From Chloroflexota bacterium (GTDB taxonomy: Bacteria > Chloroflexota > Ktedonobacteria > Ktedonobacterales > Ktedonobacteraceae), in NCBI GenBank assembly GCA_902810755.1, contig CADDYT010000102.1:1-22710 (forward strand): a stretch of 22,710 bases of DNA, read 5' to 3'. Positions within the stretch are counted from its first letter, which is position 1. The number at the start of each line of letters is the position of its first letter. The notes beneath the pieces are model-generated. The model did not search any database. It saw nothing but the letters and a program-made list of their open reading frames with translations, and was not told the origin of the DNA. Below, piece by piece: positions 7,052 through 14,650 of this stretch. A program made the translations under genes and the position numbers.

Positions 7052-9583
7052 CTAGCTTACCGTCAGGGTGATATCGACCGTTTGCGGCGTGACCGGCGTG
7101 CCAGGGTCGCTATCGCCGACCTGTAACGCCGCCGTGTAGCTGCCGGTGGTAAGCTGGCTGCTATCGCAGGTCACATCGACCACCACGCTCTCTCCGGGCG
7201 CCAGCGTCCCACTGCTGCTATCCACCGAGAGCCAGCCGGTCGCGTCTGAAGGAATGGTGATGGCCCAGTCGAGATCGGAAGAACCCGTGTTAGTAATCAC
7301 CAGCAATTGCGAGCTACTTTGCAGCGTACTGTCATTGCTAAAATCCAGGCCGGTCGTTGAAAGGCTGATCTGCGGCTGGTCGAGTACGGTAATATTCACC
7401 ACCACTTTGCGGGCCGGTATCGAGACGCCGCTATCGCTATCAGCGATGGTAATGGTGCCAGAGAGCGAGCCAACGCCTAGATGTGTCGTGGACGGGCTGA
7501 CGGTAATGGTTGCGCTCTGCGCGGGGGCGAGGCTACCGCTGACCGGCGTCATCGGCGCGTAGGTGGCCGCGACCTGATCCTCGCTCGCGCTCCAGTTCAG
7601 GGTAGCATTGCCGGTATTGCTAATGGTGAACGTCTGCGGAGCGGGGTCCTTGCCCATAATGGTGCTGAAGTTCAGCGTACTGACCTGCACATTGATCGAA
7701 GGGGCCGGAGGCGTACTCACAGTAAGCGCAACGGCCACCTGATGGCTCACGCCGTTATAGCTGAAGGTGACGGTTCCCTGGTAGGCAGCAGGCGAGAGAC
7801 CGGCGACATTCGCGGCAATCGCCACCGTCGCCTTCCCACCCGATAGTAGTTGGCCGCCGGTCGGAGAGACGCTTAACCAGCGCGCCCCGGTCGTCGTGGC
7901 GGCGGTTGCAGTCCAGTTCACAGGTTGGCCGCCGCTATTTTGCAGCGTGACGCTCTGGGTGGTCGGACTATGACCGCTATAAGCGGAGAAATTTAGCGAT
8001 GGGGGCGAGACAACCAGGCTGCCCGGAGCCGCCACGCTGAGTGAGACGCTGACCTGCGGATTGCTCCCACCCTTAAAGGCAATAACGCCCTGATAGGAGC
8101 CAACCGCGAGCAACTGCGATTGCGCGCTTACCGTGACCGTCGCGCTGCCCCCCGGCGCCAGTTGCCCGTTCGCGGGCGCGAGCGCGAGCCAGGCAACGCC
8201 GTTGCCGGTCGTGGCCGTCGCGCTCCAGTTCAAGGGCTGGCTGCCGCTATTGCGCAGCGTAATTGCCTGGCTGGCCGGATTCTGCGTCGTACTGCCAGAA
8301 TAGGAGAGCGAGACAGGCGCGATGGTCAGGCTGATCGGCGCCGCCTTCACCGCCATCGTCACCGTCAGTGTCAGTGGATGGGCATGACTGCCCTGCTGCG
8401 TAAACGAGATATGGCCCGTGTAGGCAAGCGGCGCGAGCGTTCCCCGATTGACGGTGACAACGGCCAGCGTGCTGCCGTTAAACGTGCCGCTACCGGGCGC
8501 AATCGATAGCCAGGGCTGATCGCTGCTGGCCTGCCAGTTCAGTTGGCCACCGCCCGCGTTGGTCAGCGTCACATTCTTGCTTGACACGACTCCGGGAGCA
8601 TCGGCGCCGAAATCCAGGCGCGTCGTCGGCAGTCGCAGACTCGGCGGCTCTGACGGCGAAGGCTCTATCGTGATCGTGACCGAGTCGCTGAACTGCTGCG
8701 CCTCATTCACCACATGAATAAGGTGATCGCCGACTCCCCAGTTTCCTACCACAATATGGACGGAAAACGCGCCCAGCGCGTCAGTACGCGCCTGCAGGTG
8801 TCTGCCACTGCCGTCAAGGATCGGCTGATCGTTGTCATGCGTAAAGGAGATGAGATCGTTTGCGCCAAAGCCTGTGCCAGAGAGCAGCAACTGATCGTTC
8901 ACGCGCAACTGGCCGGGAACGGCGCTCAGCGTCGCGGTCGCAAAGGACGCTTCCGGCTTCCTGCTGATAAACATGTATGCCAGCAAGCCGCTTGCAACCA
9001 GGATGAGCAAAAATGAAATAGTCAGCGTGGTCAGAATCGGTCGGCTCTGAAAGGGCGAGCGTGCAGGCATACAGGGCGGTAACAACGGTGCAGGCGTGGG
9101 GGATGAGGCGCGCAGGCGTGCCTGGCGCACCGTCAACTGCGGCTCCCGTTCCGTCACATCCTCATCGTCATAGACTTCCGGCAACGGCGTATGCGGCAGG
9201 CGAGGCGTCACCGGCGGCTGTGGCAGGGGAGAGAGAGGAGCAGACCATTGCGCCCCCTGCTTGCGTGCGACAGGAGATGGTGAAACAGGCGCTGCATCGA
9301 CTGAAGGCAGCATAATGCCATGTGGCCCGCGCCGGGTTTGCTGCGGATTTTCATCAGGGTGGGCCTCAGGACGCACAATAGACATCATCGTTGACTGATA
9401 CGGCCGATCTTCCGGGTGCAGACCCGAATAATGCCCGGCATGATGGGGGGAAGCAGGCGGAATAGACCTTCTGGCCGCGTCCCGCACGATGCGCGTGCGC
9501 TCAAAAGGATGTCCACAGCGACTGCACACTTCCGCGTCTGCCCGCGCCAGCTTCTGACAATACACACAGCGTTTCGTATTCAT
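7052..9583 (-). CDS. Zinc-ribbon, single-pass surface protein with five BACON-like repeats
   Basis: An 843-aa protein. The N-terminal zinc ribbon is C6, C9, C20, C23. A Pro-rich low-complexity cytoplasmic linker follows, then one membrane helix at about 184-206 (LTTLTISFLLILVASGLLAY) with a positive flank. Next is an Ig/IPT-like domain (about 215-310) and five repeats of about 95-100 residues each. Each repeat has the pattern LxFS, QxxTLxNxGxxxLNW, a WLxxxPxxG turn and a closing VTLTV strand. These match BACON-type beta-sandwich domains, associated in known proteins with carbohydrate binding or cell-surface stalks. The repeats should be extracellular, with the zinc ribbon in the cytoplasm. 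No strong ribosome site precedes the ATG at 9583. It is a paralogue of the 1170-aa gene upstream, sharing domain order and the SSDQPWL element in the first repeat. Confidence 0.88.
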   Translation of the reverse strand: MNTKRCVYCQKLARADAEVCSRCGHPFERTRIVRDAARRSIPPASPHHAGHYSGLHPEDRPYQSTMMSIVRPEAHPDENPQQTRRGPHGIMLPSVDAAPVSPSPVARKQGAQWSAPLSPLPQPPVTPRLPHTPLPEVYDDEDVTEREPQLTVRQARLRASSPTPAPLLPPCMPARSPFQSRPILTTLTISFLLILVASGLLAYMFISRKPEASFATATLSAVPGQLRVNDQLLLSGTGFGANDLISFTHDNDQPILDGSGRHLQARTDALGAFSVHIVVGNWGVGDHLIHVVNEAQQFSDSVTITIEPSPSEPPSLRLPTTRLDFGADAPGVVSSKNVTLTNAGGGQLNWQASSDQPWLSIAPGSGTFNGSTLAVVTVNRGTLAPLAYTGHISFTQQGSHAHPLTLTVTMAVKAAPISLTIAPVSLSYSGSTTQNPASQAITLRNSGSQPLNWSATATTGNGVAWLALAPANGQLAPGGSATVTVSAQSQLLAVGSYQGVIAFKGGSNPQVSVSLSVAAPGSLVVSPPSLNFSAYSGHSPTTQSVTLQNSGGQPVNWTATAATTTGARWLSVSPTGGQLLSGGKATVAIAANVAGLSPAAYQGTVTFSYNGVSHQVAVALTVSTPPAPSINVQVSTLNFSTIMGKDPAPQTFTISNTGNATLNWSASEDQVAATYAPMTPVSGSLAPAQSATITVSPSTTHLGVGSLSGTITIADSDSGVSIPARKVVVNITVLDQPQISLSTTGLDFSNDSTLQSSSQLLVITNTGSSDLDWAITIPSDATGWLSVDSSSGTLAPGESVVVDVTCDSSQLTTGSYTAALQVGDSDPGTPVTPQTVDITLTVS

Positions 9584-9686
9584 ATCAGCGCATCAAGAGG
9601 GTAGTACGCACAGCCCGGCGCAGGGGCGGCATACTCTCCCCCTGTCCTCCTCAATCGCTCTACAACGACAACGGCACACGCTCGAT

Positions 9687-9787
9687 TCGTATCAGTGGCC
9701 GGTCACTTCCTTCCCCTCTAGAGATAAACGCAACCGGGCCTCCAACCTCAAATGCATCGCCGCGCCCAACGCGACCGCCTGATACGA
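9687..9787 (-). promoter_or_regulatory. Candidate structured RNA leader upstream of the 843-aa gene
   Basis: Read on the minus strand, TCGTATCAG (9787-9779) pairs perfectly with CTGATACGA (9695-9687). Inside this, CGGTC pairs with GACCG, and CGC-GTTGGGC pairs with GCCCGGTTGCG, giving nested coaxial stems over about 100 nt. The element ends 103 nt before the ATG at 9583. Its motifs do not match TPP, SAM, purine, c-di-GMP or T-box classes as I know them. The 9584-9930 gap otherwise holds a CAGGGG/CCCCTG hairpin (9621-9644) and the palindrome at 9847. The alternative is a decayed coding remnant. Confidence 0.35.
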
Positions 9788-9846
9788 GATAGAGATGAAA
9801 TAGATTGATACACCGATAGACATTGTAACACAAAACGCAAGAGGTT

Positions 9847-9912
9847 GCATGAAGAGAGCATGAAAAAAGGCTCATGCGCGCGCATGAGCCTTTTTTCATG
9901 CTCTCTTCATGC
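9847..9912. terminator. Perfect 66-nt palindrome, terminator on both strands
   Basis: The 33-nt arms at 9847-9879 and 9880-9912 are exact reverse complements with no spacer. The centre holds a GC-rich stem (GGCTCATGCGC and its complement, 9869-9890) flanked by AAAAAA and TTTTTT. Each strand therefore reads stem plus U6, a textbook intrinsic terminator in both directions. It lies 19 nt after the end of the 1170-aa gene (9931) and would insulate it from the 843-aa gene downstream. Confidence 0.9.
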
Positions 9913-9930
9913 CAGGCGTGGATTTACCTG

Positions 9931-12900
9931 TTAGCCAGGCATAGCGTTAATGACGACCCCCGATTGATTCGCCGAAACGGTCAGCCCTTGAGAGCCGGTA
10001 TAGCCGACACCGCTCAGGGAGCCGCTGGCGGAGACAGTATAGGTACCGGCGGGAACATTGGAGAAGCTGTAATTGCCCGAAGCATCGGCAACCACGCTGG
10101 CAACCTGTGTGCCGGAACTGTTCAGCAGGGAAACCGTCGCGCCGGGCAGCACAACCGCGTTGGTGCAGACACCGGCGACACAGGCCATGACGCTGCCACT
10201 GACGGTAAAGCCGGTCACGTTCAGCGTCACTGTGACCGCCTGGGGGCTGCCCTGAATCGCATTTCCGCCATCGGTCGCAGAGACGGTGATGATCCCACTA
10301 TAGCTGCCAACCGCGAGACCCGCCGGATTGACATTGACGGTGAGCGGGCTGCCCGTGCCGTTATCGGAGCCAGAGGCGGCAGAGAGGCTCAGCCACGAAG
10401 TGCTGCCGCTACTGGCTGTCGCCGTCCAGCTAATGGGAAAGACGCAGCCGCCGGTTCCGCTGATGGTCAGCGTCTGGGGCGCGGCAGTCGTCTGGCTCTG
10501 CTGCACGCTGAAGGAAAGAGAGGTCGGCGCGATCTGCAGCGCGCAGGGAGATTGCACATTGAGCGTCACCGCAATGACCTGCGGGCTTCCCTGAGCGGCA
10601 AAACCTGCGCTATCGGTGGCCGAGATTGAGATATTTGCGCTATATTTCCCCGGCGCCAGCCCGGACATATTGACGGCTGCCGACAGATTTGCCGATTGCC
10701 CGCTCGCGCTTATCAGGCCGCTACGCGGTGTCACCGCCAGCCAGGAAGCTGAGGCGCTGACGCTGGCGGACCAGTTCAGAGGCCAGCCGCAATTGCCTGT
10801 TGCCGTAATGGTCAGAGCCTGCGCGGCAGGATTTGCTCCGCCCGAGACGCCGCTGAAAGTCAGCGTGCTTAACGAGGGCTGCGCCAGCGTGCAGGTCGGC
10901 AGCACCAGCAGATTAACGGCAATCGTCTGCGGGCTGCCGCTGGCGGGCTTGCCGCTGGCATCCACGCCATTCAACGTAATCTGGCCCACATAGGTGCCGG
11001 GCGCGAGCGTACTGGTCGCGACATTGACCGTCACCTGCCCCGTCTGACCGGCGCCAATTGAGCCGCCGCTGGGTGCGCCCCCCAGCCAGGCCGAAGCAAG
11101 TTGCGTCACACTCAGATGCCAGTACAGCGTACTCTGTCCATTATTCGTAATCGTCACCACCTGCCCCGGCGGATTCGCCATGCTCTGAGTCGCGCTGAAG
11201 TTCAGATTGAGCGGGGTAGCGCCCATAATCGGCGCGGTCGAAGGCGGCGATGGCTGCACCTGCAACGAAACGACCACCGTTTGCGTACTCGTACCCGTCA
11301 GGAAGGAAACCGTCCCCGTGTACCTGCCCGCGCGCAAACCGGCAGTATTGACGCCAATCGAGGTGGCCATGCTCGCCGAAGCCTTCAGTTGCCCTCTGGC
11401 CGGGGTAATTATCAACCAGCTTGCCGAGGACTGCGCCTGCCAGTTCAACGAACCCGTGCAACTGGAAGTTGCGCTCAAACTCAACGCCTGGTTGCTCGGA
11501 TTGCTCTGCCCGATGACCGCGTTAAACGAGACGCTGCCCGCGCTCAAGATTAGCCCGCAGCGCGGCTGCACGGTCAGCGACACGCCAACGACCTGCGGGC
11601 TATCAATGGTCCCGCTGCCCGCGTTAAAGACGAGATTACTACTATAGACGCCGGGCAGGAGAATCTGACTATCGACAAAGACATGCACGATCGCCGTCTG
11701 GCCGGGCGGGACAACTCCCGATTGCGGGGTGGGCAGCAGCCAGTTCTTATTGCCAAACAGGTGCAGCAGCAATTGCTCGCCCGCAAAGGTGATCGGCGTT
11801 GTCGAATTGTTCTCCAGCGACCAGGATAGCGGTTGCGAACCCGGATTGTTGATGGTCAATTCCTGCGCGCCCGGCGAGGATTGGCCATCAAGGGCGGTAA
11901 ACGAGAGGACGGCAGGCGTGACAACCAGCACCGACCCGGCATTGGCAGGCAGAGCTTTCACCGACATCTGCACCTCAACCGGCGAGACTTTCGTGCCGAC
12001 ATTCGTCGTAAAGGTAATCTCTCCCGTATAGTCCCCCGGCTTCAAGCCCGCTCGCTCGACCGCCACTTCGATGGTCTGGCTCGAACTGAATGTTCCCTGC
12101 GATGGAGAGAGGAGCAGCCAGGGTTGATCGCTGCTGGCCGCCCAGGAAATGGGACCATCACCGGCGTTATGCAGCCTCAGGGGCTGAATGGTGTTCGTTC
12201 CCTGGTAATCCGCGCCGAATTCGAGCGGCTGAGACGCCCCGATAACAAGCTGCGACGGACGGGTCGTACCAGAGCCGATAATCTGCAACGTGCTGCTGGC
12301 CGTATAGCGCGTCGTCACATCTTCCGCGTAAACGATATGGAAGCCCGGCCCCCAGCCTGAGTCAACCAGCAGCGAGACATCAGCATTGCCGCTGGCATTG
12401 ACGACAATCAACCCGGTGCCGGTAGAGCCGCCGGGCAGGCTGATCGTCACCGGCTGCTGGATATCATGCGTCAGGTAAACGCGCGTGTTCGCGGAAAAAT
12501 TGCGAATATGCACAACGACCGTCTGCCCGATACTGGCCTCGCTGCTGGCAAGAATCAGCGCGGGTGGCCCATTATGGCCGTTACCGGCGCGGTTCGTGTG
12601 TAAAAAGGCCAGCGAGACCAGAATGCCATCCGCCAGCAGGGCCAGCACGGCCAGCGTCACCAGAATCAGAAAGAGCGTCTGCACGCGATTGAGACGCAGC
12701 CTTCCCACGACGGGCAGCGGGCGGGTAATCCAGCCGTCGGCAATAGCGCGGCGCATATCTTCCTCTTCAATGCGCGCCGACTCCGCACTATTGGGGAAAC
12801 GCCGGGCCAGCAGGGGATCGGTGCGATTGGCCCAGATATCGTTCTCGCTCTCTTCCGCGTCGGCATCCTGCAGCCAGGGCCAGAGATCAGGCACGCGCTG

Positions 12901-13443
12901 ACCCGGGTCTGCCTCCTGCTGCGCATCCTCCTTCGCGGAAACCTTCGGTAAAGGGGTACTCTCGCGCTGAATCTCGGCGGAAATATCGCGCAACGGGGTA
13001 AGACGAGAGGCATGAGGATGTCGCCGCGCGTTGCCCTCAGCCTTCGCAATACGGCGCGCGGCCTCATTGAGCCGGTTCAGAGCCTGCTCCACCAGACTAT
13101 ATGTCTCCTGCACCTGATCCTGCTCCAGGATTGGCGGCAGCGGCGTCTCGCGTTCTCGCTCTCGCTCCTGCGCCTGGACGGCGGGCAGCGGGCTGGTGAT
13201 GCGCTCAAATATACTCCCGCCTCCCACGCTCTCGCCCTCGTCTCCCTGCCAGACAGGCGTCCCAACCGGCTGAGATACCGCTACAGGCGCCTGCTCCCCG
13301 CCATCCTGCCCCACCTCGACCAGTTTCATCGTTTGATACTGCTCCTGCAGGAGCGCGCGACACTCATCACAAAATATCATTGTCGTGCCACAGGGCCTGC
13401 CACACCGCTCGCATCGGCTTCGACTCATAGGCTGATTTCCCAC
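9931..13443 (-). CDS. Zinc-ribbon, single-pass surface protein with six BACON-like repeats and Cna-B-like end
   Basis: A 1170-aa protein with the same plan as the 843-aa paralogue, in longer form. The zinc ribbon is C11, C14, C25, C28. A long charged cytoplasmic region follows (30-250), with an Arg/Glu-rich patch and a probable helix near 110-140. The membrane helix is at about 254-280 (TLFLILVTLAVLALLADGIL). An Ig/IPT-like domain (about 295-390) leads into six BACON-like repeats. The second repeat carries an insertion (EQLLLHLFGNKNWLL), and repeats 3, 5 and 6 contain paired cysteines that could form extracellular disulfides. The C-terminal 90 residues (VSGSVMACVAGVC, GATVSLLNSSG, GNYSFSNVPAGTYTV) are a Cna-B/SpaA-like or carboxypeptidase-regulatory-like domain. 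The start GTG at 13443 has GAGGGAG 6 nt upstream; ATG at 13428 is the alternative. A stalk or adhesin at the cell surface is likely. Confidence 0.88.
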   Translation of the reverse strand: MGNQPMSRSRCERCGRPCGTTMIFCDECRALLQEQYQTMKLVEVGQDGGEQAPVAVSQPVGTPVWQGDEGESVGGGSIFERITSPLPAVQAQERERERETPLPPILEQDQVQETYSLVEQALNRLNEAARRIAKAEGNARRHPHASRLTPLRDISAEIQRESTPLPKVSAKEDAQQEADPGQRVPDLWPWLQDADAEESENDIWANRTDPLLARRFPNSAESARIEEEDMRRAIADGWITRPLPVVGRLRLNRVQTLFLILVTLAVLALLADGILVSLAFLHTNRAGNGHNGPPALILASSEASIGQTVVVHIRNFSANTRVYLTHDIQQPVTISLPGGSTGTGLIVVNASGNADVSLLVDSGWGPGFHIVYAEDVTTRYTASSTLQIIGSGTTRPSQLVIGASQPLEFGADYQGTNTIQPLRLHNAGDGPISWAASSDQPWLLLSPSQGTFSSSQTIEVAVERAGLKPGDYTGEITFTTNVGTKVSPVEVQMSVKALPANAGSVLVVTPAVLSFTALDGQSSPGAQELTINNPGSQPLSWSLENNSTTPITFAGEQLLLHLFGNKNWLLPTPQSGVVPPGQTAIVHVFVDSQILLPGVYSSNLVFNAGSGTIDSPQVVGVSLTVQPRCGLILSAGSVSFNAVIGQSNPSNQALSLSATSSCTGSLNWQAQSSASWLIITPARGQLKASASMATSIGVNTAGLRAGRYTGTVSFLTGTSTQTVVVSLQVQPSPPSTAPIMGATPLNLNFSATQSMANPPGQVVTITNNGQSTLYWHLSVTQLASAWLGGAPSGGSIGAGQTGQVTVNVATSTLAPGTYVGQITLNGVDASGKPASGSPQTIAVNLLVLPTCTLAQPSLSTLTFSGVSGGANPAAQALTITATGNCGWPLNWSASVSASASWLAVTPRSGLISASGQSANLSAAVNMSGLAPGKYSANISISATDSAGFAAQGSPQVIAVTLNVQSPCALQIAPTSLSFSVQQSQTTAAPQTLTISGTGGCVFPISWTATASSGSTSWLSLSAASGSDNGTGSPLTVNVNPAGLAVGSYSGIITVSATDGGNAIQGSPQAVTVTLNVTGFTVSGSVMACVAGVCTNAVVLPGATVSLLNSSGTQVASVVADASGNYSFSNVPAGTYTVSASGSLSGVGYTGSQGLTVSANQSGVVINAMPG

Positions 13444-13486
13444 CTCTCGCTCCCTCGGTTGTCTTTGTCTATTGATAGAACGTCGA

Positions 13487-13495
13487 AATATACCA
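13487..13495 (-). promoter_or_regulatory. Extended -10 element upstream of the 1170-aa gene
   Basis: The minus strand reads TGG-TATATT (13495-13487), an extended -10 with no convincing -35. It lies 44 nt upstream of the GTG at 13443. The same TGGTATA(A/T)T form occurs at 13608 and 14562. Confidence 0.4.
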
Positions 13496-13548
13496 ACTTG
13501 TCACATCAAGCGCCACTATTTCCCCATCCCGCCTGATAATGCCTCCTC

Positions 13549-13577
13549 TTGACAGGAAGTTTGCAATATGTTATATC
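13549..13577 (+). promoter_or_regulatory. Sigma-70-like promoter upstream of small membrane protein pair
   Basis: A perfect TTGACA (13549-13554) is followed after 16-17 nt by TTATAT/TATATC (13571-13577). It lies in the 335-nt divergent region 13444-13778 and would give a leader of about 190 nt. Confidence 0.5.
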
Positions 13578-13607
13578 AATCATAGCAGATCGTAATAGAC
13601 AGAACTG

Positions 13608-13616
13608 TGGTATAAT
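13608..13616 (+). promoter_or_regulatory. Extended -10 promoter, second start for the same genes
   Basis: TG-G-TATAAT (13608-13616) is a perfect extended -10. Transcription would begin near 13623, 156 nt before the ATG at 13779, so the pentamer tract at 13708-13742 would be transcribed. Confidence 0.5.
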
Positions 13617-13707
13617 TTGATAGATGTAACATCGGTACGTCGGATTCGTAAATATACATAGAGAGAAGTATAGCAACGGCACATACAGACAAACGCCCGG
13701 AGCAAAC

Positions 13708-13742
13708 GCGAAGCGAAGCGAGGCAGAGCAGAGCAGAGCAAA
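13708..13742 (+). repeat. Pentanucleotide tandem tract in the 5' leader
   Basis: Seven consecutive 5-nt units: GCGAA, GCGAA, GCGAG, three GCAGA, then GCAAA. The tract ends 36 nt before the ATG at 13779, between promoter and start codon. Slippage could change leader length without affecting the reading frame. Confidence 0.8.
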
Positions 13743-13778
13743 GGGACGAGTCGGAAGATTAGACAGGAGCAAACAACC

Positions 13779-14222
13779 ATGTGGTATCGACATAGACGCG
13801 GCTGGGGCTGGGGTGGTCTGCCCATCCCACTATTCTTTGTCCTATTCTTTGTCTTCGGCCATTCCATACTGTCCTTTCTCGTCAGTATGGTCATCATCGG
13901 CTTTCTCTTCGTGCTGATTCGCGCGGTGGTCACTTCGACCTCACAGCCGGGCATCACCGGCATTCCGCCTTCTCAGCAACAGTACCAGCCGCCTTATCAG
14001 CCATACCAGCCGTATCAGCAGCCATACCAGCCGTACCAGCCACAGAGCGGCACGGTCTATGACGAGCCGTCCTACGATCCATATCAGCAGGGCTATCGGC
14101 CACAGCAGAGCCAGCCGCAGGAGACAGAGGATCGCTACTCCAGCGAGCGGCCCGCCTACCAGCAGTACGAGCAGCCTGAAGTAGAGTATCCAGAGGAAGA
14201 GCTGCCGCCAATGCAGCAGTAA
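13779..14222 (+). CDS. Small membrane protein with Tyr-Gln-Pro repeat tail
   Basis: A 147-aa protein. A basic, Trp-rich start (WYRHRRGWGWGG) is followed by two adjacent hydrophobic stretches (about 16-30 and 32-50), seen as IPLFFVLFFVF and FLVSMVIIGFLFVLI. They may form a hairpin or one long helix. The remaining 90 residues are disordered, with repeated PYQPYQ and QQPYQP motifs and then an acidic Glu-rich end (VEYPEEELPP). AGGAG lies 9 nt before the ATG. It is 29 nt upstream of another small membrane protein gene on the same strand, which implies an operon. I do not recognise a family. Tyr-Gln-Pro tails of this sort often mediate self-association, but that is only analogy. Confidence 0.75.
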   Translation: MWYRHRRGWGWGGLPIPLFFVLFFVFGHSILSFLVSMVIIGFLFVLIRAVVTSTSQPGITGIPPSQQQYQPPYQPYQPYQQPYQPYQPQSGTVYDEPSYDPYQQGYRPQQSQPQETEDRYSSERPAYQQYEQPEVEYPEEELPPMQQ

Positions 14223-14251
14223 AGTAGATAGAACGAGAAAGGAGCAAGAAG

Positions 14252-14539
14252 ATGTCAACGTCACTGATCGCCTTCCTGATCTTCGTTGGCATCTTCCTGC
14301 TCATTCTCCTCGGCTGCCTCTTCCTGGCAAGCCGCGAGAAGACGCACCGCAACCCCTACGACTCCTGGTCATCCATCATGGGGCCACAGTGGAACAGCCA
14401 GGCAATGGACGTGGGGGAGCAACTCAACAAAGACATCGCCGCCGGTCGCCGCCAGGCCCGCCGGGCCGCACAACGCGCTTCACATAGTTCACACACCTCC
14501 CACCCTCACCAGAACAATACCCCCCTGGATGGCAGGTAA
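14252..14539 (+). CDS. Small single-pass membrane protein, unknown function
   Basis: A 95-aa protein. One strongly hydrophobic helix at the very N-terminus (about 5-26, LIAFLIFVGIFLLILLGCLFL) serves as anchor. A cytoplasmic tail follows with NPYDSWSSIMGPQWNSQ and an Arg-rich segment (GRRQARRAAQRA), then a His/Ser-rich end. The ATG is preceded by AAAGGAG at 8 nt spacing. It is the second gene of a two-gene unit with the 147-aa protein. No family is recognised. Confidence 0.7.
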   Translation: MSTSLIAFLIFVGIFLLILLGCLFLASREKTHRNPYDSWSSIMGPQWNSQAMDVGEQLNKDIAAGRRQARRAAQRASHSSHTSHPHQNNTPLDGR

Positions 14540-14561
14540 GATAGAAATTAGCAGGTCAGAA

Positions 14562-14570
14562 TGGTATATT
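14562..14570 (+). promoter_or_regulatory. Extended -10 promoter of the methyltransferase operon
   Basis: TG-G-TATATT (14562-14570). Transcription from near 14577 would leave a 74-nt leader to the ATG at 14651. This element covers the most upstream ATG of the frame (14561), which argues against that start. Confidence 0.45.
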
Positions 14571-14602
14571 ACTATAGCGACCTGACTTCCTCTGGCGCCT
14601 TA

Positions 14603-14618
14603 GAATACACATGTATTC
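14603..14618. promoter_or_regulatory. Inverted repeat in the methyltransferase leader, possible operator
   Basis: GAATACA-CA-TGTATTC is a perfect 7-bp-arm inverted repeat just downstream of the probable start site (near 14577) and 32 nt before the ATG at 14651. Restriction-modification genes are often controlled at such sites, by a C protein or the methyltransferase itself. No C-protein gene is visible here, so the binding partner is unknown. Confidence 0.4.
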
Positions 14619-14650
14619 TTGATCTTGCAAAAGTTGAAAGGGAAATGAAT

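Noticed and set aside
9660..9899. 79-codon minus-strand frame before the 843-aa gene
   Set aside because: Its start lies inside the perfect palindrome, with no ribosome site. The composition of the second half looks protein-like, but the stretch is better explained by nested RNA stems. It remains a weak possibility.
14561..14650. Upstream extension of the methyltransferase by 30 residues
   Set aside because: The ATG at 14561 overlaps the extended -10 element and lacks a ribosome site. The ATG at 14651 has AAAGGGA at good spacing.
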